This document shows positions 1-9,948 of a stretch of DNA of 25,316 nucleotides, piece after piece; positions within the stretch are counted from its first letter, which is position 1, and each line of letters opens with the position of its first letter. Origin of the DNA: Deinococcus hopiensis KR-140 (lineage in GTDB: Bacteria > Deinococcota > Deinococci > Deinococcales > Deinococcaceae); contig CALPYF020000053.1 of the NCBI GenBank assembly GCA_943327755.2, positions 1-25,316 on the forward strand, written 5' to 3'. Made by a program: the position numbers and the translations under genes. The notes below the pieces were generated by a model, which searched no databases, was not told the origin of the DNA, and saw only the letters and a list, made by a program, of their open reading frames with translations.

Positions 1-150
1 CCCGGCCATGAGCCTCGTGCGGTACGGCGCGGAGCGGCTGTGCCATGCCCTGCGGTGGAATCTCCCCGAGTTACCCGCACTGATCAGGCTGCTGAGCACG
101 CCATTTCACGCGCCAGGCGCGACTTGAAGGCAAGATGTCCGGTACAGAGC
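1..150 (+). mobile_element. Right end of an IS element (IS4-like), truncated by the window edge
   Basis: This is the terminal part of an insertion sequence. Bases 3-150 are identical, as reverse complement, to 25168-25315 at the other end of the window, and identity stops abruptly after the shared GTACAGAGC, which marks the element end at about 149-150. It contains the transposase 3' end (stop at 125-127) and about 22 non-coding bases. The left IS end lies outside the window, so target duplication cannot be checked. Confidence 0.8.
2..127 (+). CDS. IS4-like family transposase, C-terminal fragment
   Basis: Only the last 41 codons are present; the gene enters from outside the window and is open to the edge. 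The visible tail begins AMSLVRYGAERLCHALRW, which resembles the end of the DDE domain of IS4-family transposases (an RxxSlfRyGld-type motif followed by a short helix). The catalytic DDE residues would lie upstream and are not visible. The copy at the right end (25191-25316, minus) encodes the same tail except that the first visible codon reads Ala instead of Pro. The family call is by resemblance of this short tail only. Confidence 0.65.
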   Translation, partial: PAMSLVRYGAERLCHALRWNLPELPALIRLLSTPFHAPGAT

Positions 151-487
151 CTGGGAACCGTGCGAGGTCGGTGCAGTTCTTCAGGGTCTCTCTCAGGCTG
201 AACATGATCTGACGCCCTACCTGATCTCCTGGGGCGAGAATAGTACGCCGCAGGCCACGCACCATCTGGCCGCCTACGTCTTGTCGGAAGCCGAGGGGCT
301 GGTGAAGGGCGAGTTGCTGGGAGCCTACTGGACCGATCACTCAGCGCAGGCGAAACAGGTGATGCAGTGGCTGTTGGACGGACGGCAGCAGGCTCGCCTT
401 GAGGCCGCAGCGCAGGCTCAGGTTGAGGATTCAGGGCGCGAGCGACTGGAAATGGCCGGGTACACCCTGTCCGTCGTGAGGAATTGA
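151..487 (+). pseudogene. 3' remnant of an unknown gene interrupted by the IS element
   Basis: An open frame runs from the IS junction to TGA 485-487, giving about 111 residues with no credible ATG start near the junction; the first possible start is TTG 281, deep inside the conserved-looking frame. Codon use is like that of real genes (strong third-position bias, few rare codons). The protein is mostly helical, with the segment YLISWGENSTPQATHHLAAY early and a long Ala/Gln-rich helix near the end. I do not recognise the family. The likeliest history is that the IS inserted into this gene, separating it from its 5' part outside the window. Confidence 0.55.
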
Positions 488-503
488 TCGAGCGGGTGTG
501 CGT

Positions 504-575
504 TCAGCTGGTGTCGGCCAGCCACGCCTGGATGTGCGTGACGGCCTCCTGAACGGCGTCGGTACGGCTGGACAT
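504..575 (-). CDS. Probable 23-residue leaderless small protein
   Basis: ATG at 575 reads 23 codons to TGA 504-506. The peptide starts MSSRTDAVQEAV and ends QAWLADTS; its middle is a plausible amphipathic helix. Codons are typical of the window (GCC, GTC, CTG, ACC, GAC). There is no Shine-Dalgarno, but TACACT lies 8 nt upstream of the ATG, the same arrangement as in front of nine longer genes here. It sits downstream of the DUF4384 gene on the same strand, beyond that gene's terminator hairpin. It could be the tail of a decayed gene, since the frame is open for a further stretch upstream, but the promoter box argues for a start here. No function can be assigned. Confidence 0.4.
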   Translation of the reverse strand: MSSRTDAVQEAVTHIQAWLADTS

Positions 576-583
576 GCGCGCGG

Positions 584-589
584 AGTGTA
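584..589 (-). promoter_or_regulatory. -10 box TACACT for the 23-residue ORF
   Basis: TACACT on the minus strand is followed by 8 nt and ATG, consistent with transcription beginning at or next to the start codon. No convincing -35 is visible. Confidence 0.4.
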
Positions 590-627
590 CCAGCGCCCAC
601 ACGGACGAAGACGGGACCGACGAAACC

Positions 628-654
628 GCGCCCCCCGGTTCACACGGGGGGCGC
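628..654 (-). terminator. Hairpin terminator of the DUF4384 gene
   Basis: A perfect 10-bp stem (628-637 with 645-654, arm GCGCCCCCCG) has a 7-nt loop and lies 18 nt beyond the DUF4384 stop. On the minus strand the following bases are GGTTTCGTC, a weak U tract. The stem is strong enough to act as a terminator; it could also stabilise the 3' end. Confidence 0.6.
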
Positions 655-671
655 GCTGCCGGGTGCTGGTT

Positions 672-1259
672 TCAGCGGCCGACGCTGTAGCGGACGGTGT
701 CGCTCGTCCAGTTCTGCTGTGGGACGGGCTGCTCGACGGGGTTCACGACGATGCTCAGCGCCTGCGCGAGGCCCGCCTGGGTCTTGGGCTGCACGGTGGC
801 GAAGGTCTCGCCCTGGCGGTAGCTGCTGAGCTGGTCGAGGTTCAGCGGGGTGCGGCTGGCGATCACGAGGACCTTGTTGATGCCGCGCGGGCCGCTGATG
901 TTGAACACGAAGTTGTCACCCTGGGCCGGGAAGGTGCGGGTCTGCCCGGCGCGGACGTAGGCGCTGCTGCTCAGGCGGTTGGGGAGGATCTGGTCGGTGG
1001 TGCCGTCGGGGTTGATGTTGAACAGGTAGACGTACGCGTCCTCGTTCACGGTCGTGCTGATGCTGATGCGGTCGCCGACGCGGTACACGGGGGTGCGGTC
1101 GCCGCTGGTGTCGCGGTCCACCCAGACCTTCACGCTCAGGTCGGTGGGGACGGGGTTCACGATGATGCTCTGCGCGCTCAGCTTGGGCGCGGCGAGGGCA
1201 GGGGTGGCGGCACCGAGGATGGAAGCGGTCAGGGCGAGCAGCAGGGCGGGCTTCTTCAT
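672..1259 (-). CDS. Exported DUF4384 domain-containing protein
   Basis: 195 residues. A Sec signal peptide covers residues 1-23 (KK, then a hydrophobic Leu/Ala run, cleavage after ALA), so the protein is secreted to the cell envelope. Residues about 30-150 match the DUF4384 family: VKVWVDRDTSGDRTPVYRVGD, then a beta-rich stretch (VNEDAYVYLFNINPDG) and a TFPAQGDNFVF segment. The tail after 160 is less conserved. GGAG lies 9 nt upstream of ATG 1259 (CCTGGAGTCCCCC). DUF4384 proteins are common in Deinococcus and in secretion- or stress-linked envelope proteins of other phyla; the biochemical role is unknown. The gene is monocistronic: its terminator is at 628-654 and only hairpins and a tRNA lie upstream. 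Confidence 0.85.
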   Translation of the reverse strand: MKKPALLLALTASILGAATPALAAPKLSAQSIIVNPVPTDLSVKVWVDRDTSGDRTPVYRVGDRISISTTVNEDAYVYLFNINPDGTTDQILPNRLSSSAYVRAGQTRTFPAQGDNFVFNISGPRGINKVLVIASRTPLNLDQLSSYRQGETFATVQPKTQAGLAQALSIVVNPVEQPVPQQNWTSDTVRYSVGR

Positions 1260-1480
1260 GGGGGACTCCAGGGGACGGGCCGGATCTCCGCCGCGCGGTG
1301 ATTCTCGCCGTGCGGGAGTGCGTGGAGGCCGGGGGTGTTGTCCTGCCCTGAATGGTAAGGAAGGTCACCTGACGGGCGGTGAAGGCAGGCTGACTCAACA
1401 TGAGCTGGAACGTGATCTGGCTCATGATCGGCTGATCAGAAATGGGACTGCCGGGGCAGGGGACAGCGGTTTCCAGTTGC
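1260..1480. other. Upstream region of the DUF4384 gene with a dyad
   Basis: No credible gene is seen in this stretch. It should hold the DUF4384 promoter; on the minus strand the best -10-like box is TACCAT near 1350, with no good -35. An inverted repeat CATGAGC (1399-1405) and GCTCATG (1420-1426), with 8 of 10 bases matching when extended inward, lies about 140-160 nt upstream of the start and could be an operator. Confidence 0.3.
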
Positions 1481-1509
1481 ATTGAAGGGCCAACACCACG
1501 CCCTTCAAT
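1481..1509. repeat. Perfect 10-bp inverted repeat, ATTGAAGGGC arms
   Basis: ATTGAAGGGC (1481-1490) and GCCCTTCAAT (1500-1509) are separated by 9 nt. The same 10-mer occurs once more at 1592-1601 inside the next hairpin. No U tract follows on either strand, so it is not an ordinary intrinsic terminator. It may be the edge of a small mobile element or a structured RNA. Confidence 0.6.
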
Positions 1510-1573
1510 TCCACTTCCAACCGCTGCCGTTGTCAGGTGCTCGCTCTGCGGCGCAGCTCTTCGAGTCCGCTCG

Positions 1574-1610
1574 TTCAGGAGTATCGAAGGTGCCCTTCAA
1601 TACTCCTGAA
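1574..1610 (-). repeat. 17-bp hairpin downstream of tRNA-Gln
   Basis: TTCAGGAGTAT (1574-1584) pairs with ATACTCCTGAA (1600-1610), continuing inward through one C-A mismatch to GAAGG and CCTTC around a 3-nt loop. Read as minus-strand RNA the mismatch becomes a U-G pair, so all 17 positions pair, which suggests that the minus strand, the tRNA strand, is the functional one. It lies 57 nt past the tRNA CCA end and lacks a U tract. It could be a processing or termination element of the tRNA transcript, or one end of a 121-bp palindromic element (1481-1601). Confidence 0.6.
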
Positions 1611-1666
1611 TTCTGCTGTGAGACAGCAGAAGCGGCCCGCCGGATCGCTCCGGGGACCGCTGGGTC

Positions 1667-1740
1667 TGGCAGGGATACTAGGATTCGAACCTAGACAAAC
1701 AGATCCAAAATCTGTTGTGCTGCCATTACACCATATCCCT
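1667..1740 (-). tRNA. tRNA-Gln (anticodon UUG)
   Basis: On the minus strand the 7-bp acceptor AGGGATA pairs with TATCCCT. The D arm is GTG...CAC. The anticodon stem ACAGA/TCTGT holds a 7-nt loop TTTTGGA with anticodon TTG, read as Gln (CAA). The T arm is CTAGG-TTCGAAT-CCTAG. Discriminator G and CCA (1667-1669 as complement) are encoded. It lies downstream of the helicase gene on the same strand but has its own promoter. Confidence 0.95.
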
Positions 1741-1776
1741 GTACTGCTGCCGAAACATGCGTTTCAGGCGGGTACG

Positions 1777-1802
1777 AGTATAGGGGTGCCCGGCGCCGCA
1801 GG

Positions 1803-1806
<4 letters not shown>
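1777..1806 (-). promoter_or_regulatory. Sigma-70 type promoter of tRNA-Gln
   Basis: On the minus strand TTGACC (1801-1806) and TATACT (1777-1782) are spaced by 18 nt, the best consensus promoter in the window. Transcription should start near 1770, leaving a leader of about 30 nt that includes a small GAAAC/GTTTC hairpin (1752-1765) before the tRNA 5' end. The -35 box covers the helicase stop codon (1803-1805). Confidence 0.8.
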
Positions 1807-4469
<2,663 letters not shown>

Positions 4470-4475
4470 CCCCAC

Positions 4476-4481
4476 AGTCTA
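4476..4481 (-). promoter_or_regulatory. -10 box TAGACT of the helicase gene
   Basis: TAGACT, 6 nt, ATG on the minus strand: a leaderless arrangement that also decides the helicase start. Confidence 0.55.
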
Positions 4482-4555
4482 GAGCCGCGTGGGCACGGGC
4501 AAGAGGGAAACGCGTCACGGTGTCCATCCGGTCACGCCGCGCCGCCCCCGCAGGG

Positions 4556-4561
4556 TAGACT
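4556..4561 (+). promoter_or_regulatory. -10 box TAGACT of the histidine kinase gene
   Basis: TAGACT ends 12 nt before ATG 4574, implying a leader of only a few bases. The helicase promoter on the other strand is about 75 nt away, so the two genes are divergently transcribed. Confidence 0.45.
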
Positions 4562-4573
4562 GAACGGCAGTTC

Positions 4574-5722
<1,149 letters not shown>

Positions 5723-5727
5723 CCCCG

Positions 5728-5766
5728 CTCCCCTCCCGCCCGGGGCAGTGGGGCCGGGTAGGGGAG
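5728..5766 (+). terminator. Hairpin terminator after the histidine kinase gene
   Basis: Outer stem CTCCCC/GGGGAG (5728-5733 with 5761-5766) and inner stem CCCGG/CCGGG (5739-5743 with 5754-5758), starting 6 nt after the stop. There is no long U tract (tail GTACTTGT). Confidence 0.5.
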
Positions 5767-6040
5767 GTACTTGTGACGGACGACCCGGCCAGTGGGGGTC
5801 GTCTTCACCTGTTCCCATGATCCTCACGGGATCGTCAGGCGACACCAGTGGGACGGAGGCGGCAGGGCACCGTCCTGCTGCGCCTCCCCGCAGACATGCC
5901 CACCCGACATGAGAGGGAAAGCGAAAAACTTCGCACCACAGGCCACAGTTCAGTAAGTTTTATGTGAGTTCATTTTTCCTATGTTTGGACATCGAAGCTC
6001 CGGGCACTGACCCTGCTCGCGTCCCACAGGAGGAACACAG
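5767..6040 (+). promoter_or_regulatory. Leader and promoter region of the MHYT-chemosensory operon
   Basis: No credible gene. A second hairpin GACGACCC/GGGTCGTC (5779-5786 with 5796-5803) follows the terminator, and a small GCGAA/TTCGC hairpin sits at 5921-5934. Bases 5945-5986 are clearly AT-richer than the surroundings and hold -10-like boxes (TTTATG 5959-5964, TATGTT 5980-5985), so transcription probably begins near 5970-5992. A strong Shine-Dalgarno AGGAGGA (6028-6034) sets the start at 6041. In contrast to most single genes in the window, this operon has a real leader. Confidence 0.5.
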
Positions 6041-6850
6041 ATGGATCACGAGATGCTGCACCACACCTGGGCGGGTTCATACATCGTCCTCTCATACGCG
6101 ATCGCCACCCTGGCGTCGTACATGTCACTGGAACTCGCTGGCCGCGCCGGCCGCGTCTTCAACAGCGCCGCCAGCCGCTTCTGGCTCGTCGCGCAGGCCC
6201 TGGTCCTCGGGTACGGCATCTGGGCCATGCACTTCGTCGGCATGATGGCCTTCCAGGTGAACGCCGCCACCAGCCTGAACTACCCCCTGACGATCCTCTC
6301 CGGACTGATCGCCGTGGCCTTCGTGTACCCCGCCCTGCGCGTCCTGCACAGCGGCACCTTCACCCTGGGCCGCCTGAGCGTCGCGGGCGTCATCGCCGGC
6401 ACCGGCATCGTTGCCATGCACTACAGCGGCATGGCCGCCTACCGCATGCCCGGCACCGAGATCCAGCTCAACGTCGTCGCGCTGATCGCTTCCGTGCTCA
6501 TCGCCGTCGGGGCCAGCATGGCCGCGCTGTTCCTGTTCCACACCATCGTCAGCGACTGGGCGACCCGGCAGACCCGCGCGCGCCTCACGGCCCTCAAGGC
6601 CGGCGCGGCGGCCGTCATGGGCGTCGCCATCACCGGCATGCACTACACCGGCATGGCCGCCCTGAAGTACAAGGTGGCCGACGAGATGAAAGTCGGGATC
6701 GCTGCCGACGGGATCGACACCACCCTGCTCGCGCTGGTGATCGGCGTCGTCTCCTTCCTGCTGCTGGGTCTGGCCCTGACGAGCGTCCTCATGGACGCTG
6801 GCCGCGGCGGCGACCTGGACGACCTGGACTTCGGCAGCGCCGCCGACTGA
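6041..6850 (+). CDS. MHYT-domain integral membrane sensor
   Basis: 269 residues with seven hydrophobic segments (about 12-32, 47-68, 82-101, 112-133, 144-168, 185-206, 229-250). The three signature motifs are MHFVGM (63-68), MHYSGM (126-131) and MHYTGM (200-205), each at a membrane-segment end, as in the MHYT family, which has been proposed to bind copper and sense O2, CO or NO. Most well-known MHYT proteins are fused to GGDEF, EAL or kinase domains; this one has only a short acidic cytoplasmic tail (DLDDLDFG), so any signal must pass to a separate partner. It is the first gene of the chemosensory run and is followed after 71 nt by the CheY gene. Start from AGGAGGA 6 nt upstream. Confidence 0.92.
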   Translation: MDHEMLHHTWAGSYIVLSYAIATLASYMSLELAGRAGRVFNSAASRFWLVAQALVLGYGIWAMHFVGMMAFQVNAATSLNYPLTILSGLIAVAFVYPALRVLHSGTFTLGRLSVAGVIAGTGIVAMHYSGMAAYRMPGTEIQLNVVALIASVLIAVGASMAALFLFHTIVSDWATRQTRARLTALKAGAAAVMGVAITGMHYTGMAALKYKVADEMKVGIAADGIDTTLLALVIGVVSFLLLGLALTSVLMDAGRGGDLDDLDFGSAAD

Positions 6851-6921
6851 GTCCGGCCGCCCCCACTGACCCACCTCCACACGCCCCGCCGGCCTTCCCC
6901 GGCCCAGAAAGGACCCCCCTC

Positions 6922-7284
6922 ATGGCACGAATCCTGATTGTTGATGACTCCCCCGCCGACCTGAAATTCATGGAAGCCGCGCTGAAAAGCACCCCCCACA
7001 GCGTCACCGCGCTGAACGATCCCGCCCAGGTGGAGGCAGTGGCCGATCAGCTGCGCCCGGACCTGCTGCTGGTCGACGTCGTGATGCCCGGCCGCAACGG
7101 CTACGAGGTCGTGCGCGGCCTGCGCCGCCAGCCCGGCATGGAAGCCCTGAAGGTCGTGTTCGTGTCCAGCAAGGGCACCGAGACCGACGTGAAGTGGGGC
7201 CTGCGCCAGGGCGCAGACGACTACATCGTCAAGCCCTACAGCCCCGAGCAGGTGCTCGGCGTCGTCAGCCGGCTGATCGGCTGA
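6922..7284 (+). CDS. Single-domain CheY/PilH-like response regulator
   Basis: 120 residues, receiver domain only. It has the acidic pair DD (8-9), phospho-acceptor Asp52 (LLVDVVMPG), Ser82 and Lys104 (IVKPYSP), so it should be fully functional. It resembles the PilG/PilH/CheY group; no output domain. AAAGGA (6908-6913) precedes ATG 6922. Its stop shares a base with the CheW start (TGATG), indicating translational coupling. Likely receives phosphate from the CheA encoded three genes downstream. Confidence 0.92.
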   Translation: MARILIVDDSPADLKFMEAALKSTPHSVTALNDPAQVEAVADQLRPDLLLVDVVMPGRNGYEVVRGLRRQPGMEALKVVFVSSKGTETDVKWGLRQGADDYIVKPYSPEQVLGVVSRLIG

Positions 7285-7670
7285 TGCCCGACGCGCTGCT
7301 CGTCCGCGTGCAGGACACCCGGCTGGCCCTGCCCCTCTCGGGCGAGCAGACCATCGCGGAGGTCGGGCCGGTCGCGCCGCTGCCGCACGGCGAACCGCTG
7401 CTGCGCGGCCTGACCACCGTGCAGGGCCGCGCCGTGCCGCTGCTGCACCTCGCGCCGCTGCTCGGCCACCCGGACGCGCCCACCCCGCCCCTGATGGTGC
7501 TGACCAGCCTCGAAGGCGAGCGCGTAGCCCTCCTGATCGACGAAGTCTACGGCGTGACCAGCGTGCCCACCCCGCCCCCCGGCGCGGGGCTGCTGCTCGA
7601 CGTTCCCGGCGGACCGCTGCTCAACCCGGCCGCCCTGATCCGCGACCTGCGCGAACACCTCGCCAGCTGA
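7284..7670 (+). CDS. CheW/PilI-like coupling protein
   Basis: 128 residues, a short CheW domain covering the whole protein: LLVRVQDTRLALPL at the start, GLTTVQGRAVPLLHLAPLLG in the middle, and ERVALLIDEVYGV (79-91), which corresponds to the conserved LlVDeV strand of CheW. CheW links the transducer to CheA in the signalling array. ATG 7284 overlaps the CheY stop by one base. The MCP gene follows after 36 nt. Confidence 0.88.
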   Translation: MPDALLVRVQDTRLALPLSGEQTIAEVGPVAPLPHGEPLLRGLTTVQGRAVPLLHLAPLLGHPDAPTPPLMVLTSLEGERVALLIDEVYGVTSVPTPPPGAGLLLDVPGGPLLNPAALIRDLREHLAS

Positions 7671-7706
7671 CCCCACCCCACCTACCCCCTGCCCGGAGGC
7701 CCACCC

Positions 7707-9920
7707 ATGCAACTCCAGTTCCAGACCGCCCGCCTGAACCGCGCCAACCGCTCCCGCACCGCCCAGCGTATCGGCTGGCTGGGGCAGCTGCGCGTGGGCC
7801 AGAAACTCTCCCTGGCCGCCTTCGCGTTCGCCATTCCGCTCACCGTGCTCGTCAGCACGCTGCTCGTGCAGCAGCAGAGCGACATCAGCTTCACGCAGCG
7901 CGAACTGAACGGCCTGGAGCAGTTCGCGCCGCTGCGCGACATCAACTCGAACCTCGCAGGCTTCGTGACGACCGCGCTGCGTGGCGATCAGGTCGGCGCG
8001 GAGAAATCGGCCGCGGCCGTTGACCGCGCCATCGACCAGCTCGAGGCGCAGGTCGGCCCGGAGTACCGCGAGCGCGTCCAGTCCCTGCGGCGCGACTGGA
8101 AGACGCTGCCCGACTCAATCGGCACGCAGCCCGACCTGGCGATCCTGCAGACGTACGCGCAGCTGCTCAACAGCTACCAGCGGGACCTGAGCGAGGATCT
8201 CCTGACCCAGTCGGGCCTGATGCTCGACCCGGTCGCCGGGTCCTTCCACGCCATGGAAGCCACGCTGCGCGTCCTGCCGCGCCTCTCGACCGGCCTGAAC
8301 CTCGCCGCGCTGACCGCCGAAGCGGGGCGCCGTGAGCCCGGCGACGACTCGGCGTACCTGAGCGTGCTGCGCGACCTGAACGTCACGCTGCAAGAAGCGC
8401 TCGCGTCGTACAACTCCAGCGTCGACCGCGTCATGCGCGCCGATCCGGCCGCCGGTAAGGTCCTGAGCGAAGCCGCGCAGAAACTCAGCGACGCCGTCAC
8501 GCCCGCCCTGGCTGACGTGGGCGGCGCCATCGAGGCCGGCAACCTGAACAGCATGGACCTGCAGGGCATCCAGAACGGCGCGCTGCTGCAGGTGGGTTCG
8601 GCGTACAACACCGGCGTCAAGACCCTCCAGGGGCAGCTGCAGGCCCGCAAGGACGCCACCGAACGCCAGCGCCTGCTGTCCCTGCTGGGCATCATCGCCG
8701 CGCTGGTCATCGCGTTCACCCTCCTGATCCGCCTGTCGCGCGCCATCGTCAAACCGCTGGGCGAACTGACCCGCGCCAGCCGCGCGGTGTCCAGCGGCGA
8801 CCTGAACGTGCAGGTACCCGTCCAGACCCGCGACGAGCTGGGCTACATGGCCCACACCTTCAACAGCGCCACCACCCAGCTGCGCGTCAACGAAGAGAAG
8901 AACGTCAACGAGCGCGAGGAAGCCGCCAAACTCCAGAACAACATCGGTTCGTTCCTGGACGTCACCATGGACATCGCCGGCGGCGACCTGACCCGCCGCG
9001 GCGTGGTGACCGAGGACGTGCTGGGGAACGTCGTGGACTCGATCAACCTGATGGTCGACGAGCTGGGCGAGGTGCTCGGGGAAGTGCAGAAGGCCTCGGT
9101 GTCCGTGACGGACGCCAGCCGCGACATGCTGCGTACCACCGACCAGATCGTGCAGGGCGCCGACACCACCACCCAGGAGACCCGCCGCGTGGCCGATCAG
9201 GTGCGCGCCGTGACCGACGGCTTCCGCGAGATGGCCGAAGCCGCCCAGCAGAGCGCCGAGTCCGCCCGTCAGGCGCTGGAAGCCTCCCAGCAGGGCCGCG
9301 AGGCCGTGCTCGGGACGCTCGACGGCATGCAGAACATCCGCCGCGAGGTGCAGGGCGTGGCCCGGCGCATCAAGACCCTCGGGGAACGCTCGCTGGAAAT
9401 TCAGGAGATCGTCGACACCATCTCCCGCCTGTCCAGCCAGACCAACCTGCTGGCACTGAACGCCTCCATTGAGGCGGCCGGTGCAGGCGCCGCCGGCAGC
9501 CGCTTCGCGATCGTCGCAGACGAAGTGCGTAAACTCGCGGACTCCTCCGCGCAGGCCACCGCGCGCATCGCCAGCCTGATCCGCACGGTGCAGCTGGAAA
9601 TCACGGAAGTGGTCACCAGCGTGGAAGACAACACCCGCGAGGTGGAGCAGGGCTACCGCGTCGCTGCCGTCGCCGGGGAACGCATCGAGCAGCTGGGGAA
9701 ACTGGCCGCCGAGTCCGCACAGTTCGCCGAGCGCATCAACGCGGCCACCACCGAACAGGTGCGCAGCGTCGAGCAGGTGAGCGAGGCCGTGCAGCAGATC
9801 GGTCAGGTCGCCGAGAGCTCCAACGAGAGCGTTGAGCAGGGCCGCGCCGCCGCCCGCCGCCTGCAGCACCTCGCGCAGAACCTGCTCCAGAGCCTCTCGC
9901 GCTTCAAGCTGCCCAGCTGA
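7707..9920 (+). CDS. Methyl-accepting chemotaxis protein, PilJ-like
   Basis: 737 residues. N-terminal cytoplasmic stretch, TM1 about 36-54, a mostly helical periplasmic domain 55-322, TM2 about 323-343, HAMP 344-396, a second HAMP-like unit about 408-457, then the signalling coiled coil to 720. The hairpin tip SSQTNLLALNASIEAAGAG (576-594) binds CheA/CheW; it differs from the common AAIEAARAGE form by ASIEAAGAGA. The C-terminus (SRFKLPS) lacks a CheR-tethering pentapeptide, consistent with no CheR or CheB in the operon. A periplasmic helical domain with tandem HAMPs is typical of PilJ, the type IV pilus chemoreceptor. GGAGG (7695-7699) supports ATG 7707. Confidence 0.92.
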   Translation: MQLQFQTARLNRANRSRTAQRIGWLGQLRVGQKLSLAAFAFAIPLTVLVSTLLVQQQSDISFTQRELNGLEQFAPLRDINSNLAGFVTTALRGDQVGAEKSAAAVDRAIDQLEAQVGPEYRERVQSLRRDWKTLPDSIGTQPDLAILQTYAQLLNSYQRDLSEDLLTQSGLMLDPVAGSFHAMEATLRVLPRLSTGLNLAALTAEAGRREPGDDSAYLSVLRDLNVTLQEALASYNSSVDRVMRADPAAGKVLSEAAQKLSDAVTPALADVGGAIEAGNLNSMDLQGIQNGALLQVGSAYNTGVKTLQGQLQARKDATERQRLLSLLGIIAALVIAFTLLIRLSRAIVKPLGELTRASRAVSSGDLNVQVPVQTRDELGYMAHTFNSATTQLRVNEEKNVNEREEAAKLQNNIGSFLDVTMDIAGGDLTRRGVVTEDVLGNVVDSINLMVDELGEVLGEVQKASVSVTDASRDMLRTTDQIVQGADTTTQETRRVADQVRAVTDGFREMAEAAQQSAESARQALEASQQGREAVLGTLDGMQNIRREVQGVARRIKTLGERSLEIQEIVDTISRLSSQTNLLALNASIEAAGAGAAGSRFAIVADEVRKLADSSAQATARIASLIRTVQLEITEVVTSVEDNTREVEQGYRVAAVAGERIEQLGKLAAESAQFAERINAATTEQVRSVEQVSEAVQQIGQVAESSNESVEQGRAAARRLQHLAQNLLQSLSRFKLPS

Positions 9921-9948
9921 GCCCCTCCCGCGCCCTCAAGGAGCCGAT

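Noticed and set aside
5964..6245. Open frame starting MSSFFLCLDIEAPGTD before and across the MHYT gene
   Set aside because: It overlaps the MHYT start in another frame, has no Shine-Dalgarno and turns into Ser/Pro/Arg-rich sequence.
9832..9948. Longer N-terminus for the CheA gene, inside the MCP gene
   Set aside because: GTG 9949 has AAGGAG 5 nt upstream and the extra residues are Pro/Ser/Arg-rich; the HPt domain begins after it.
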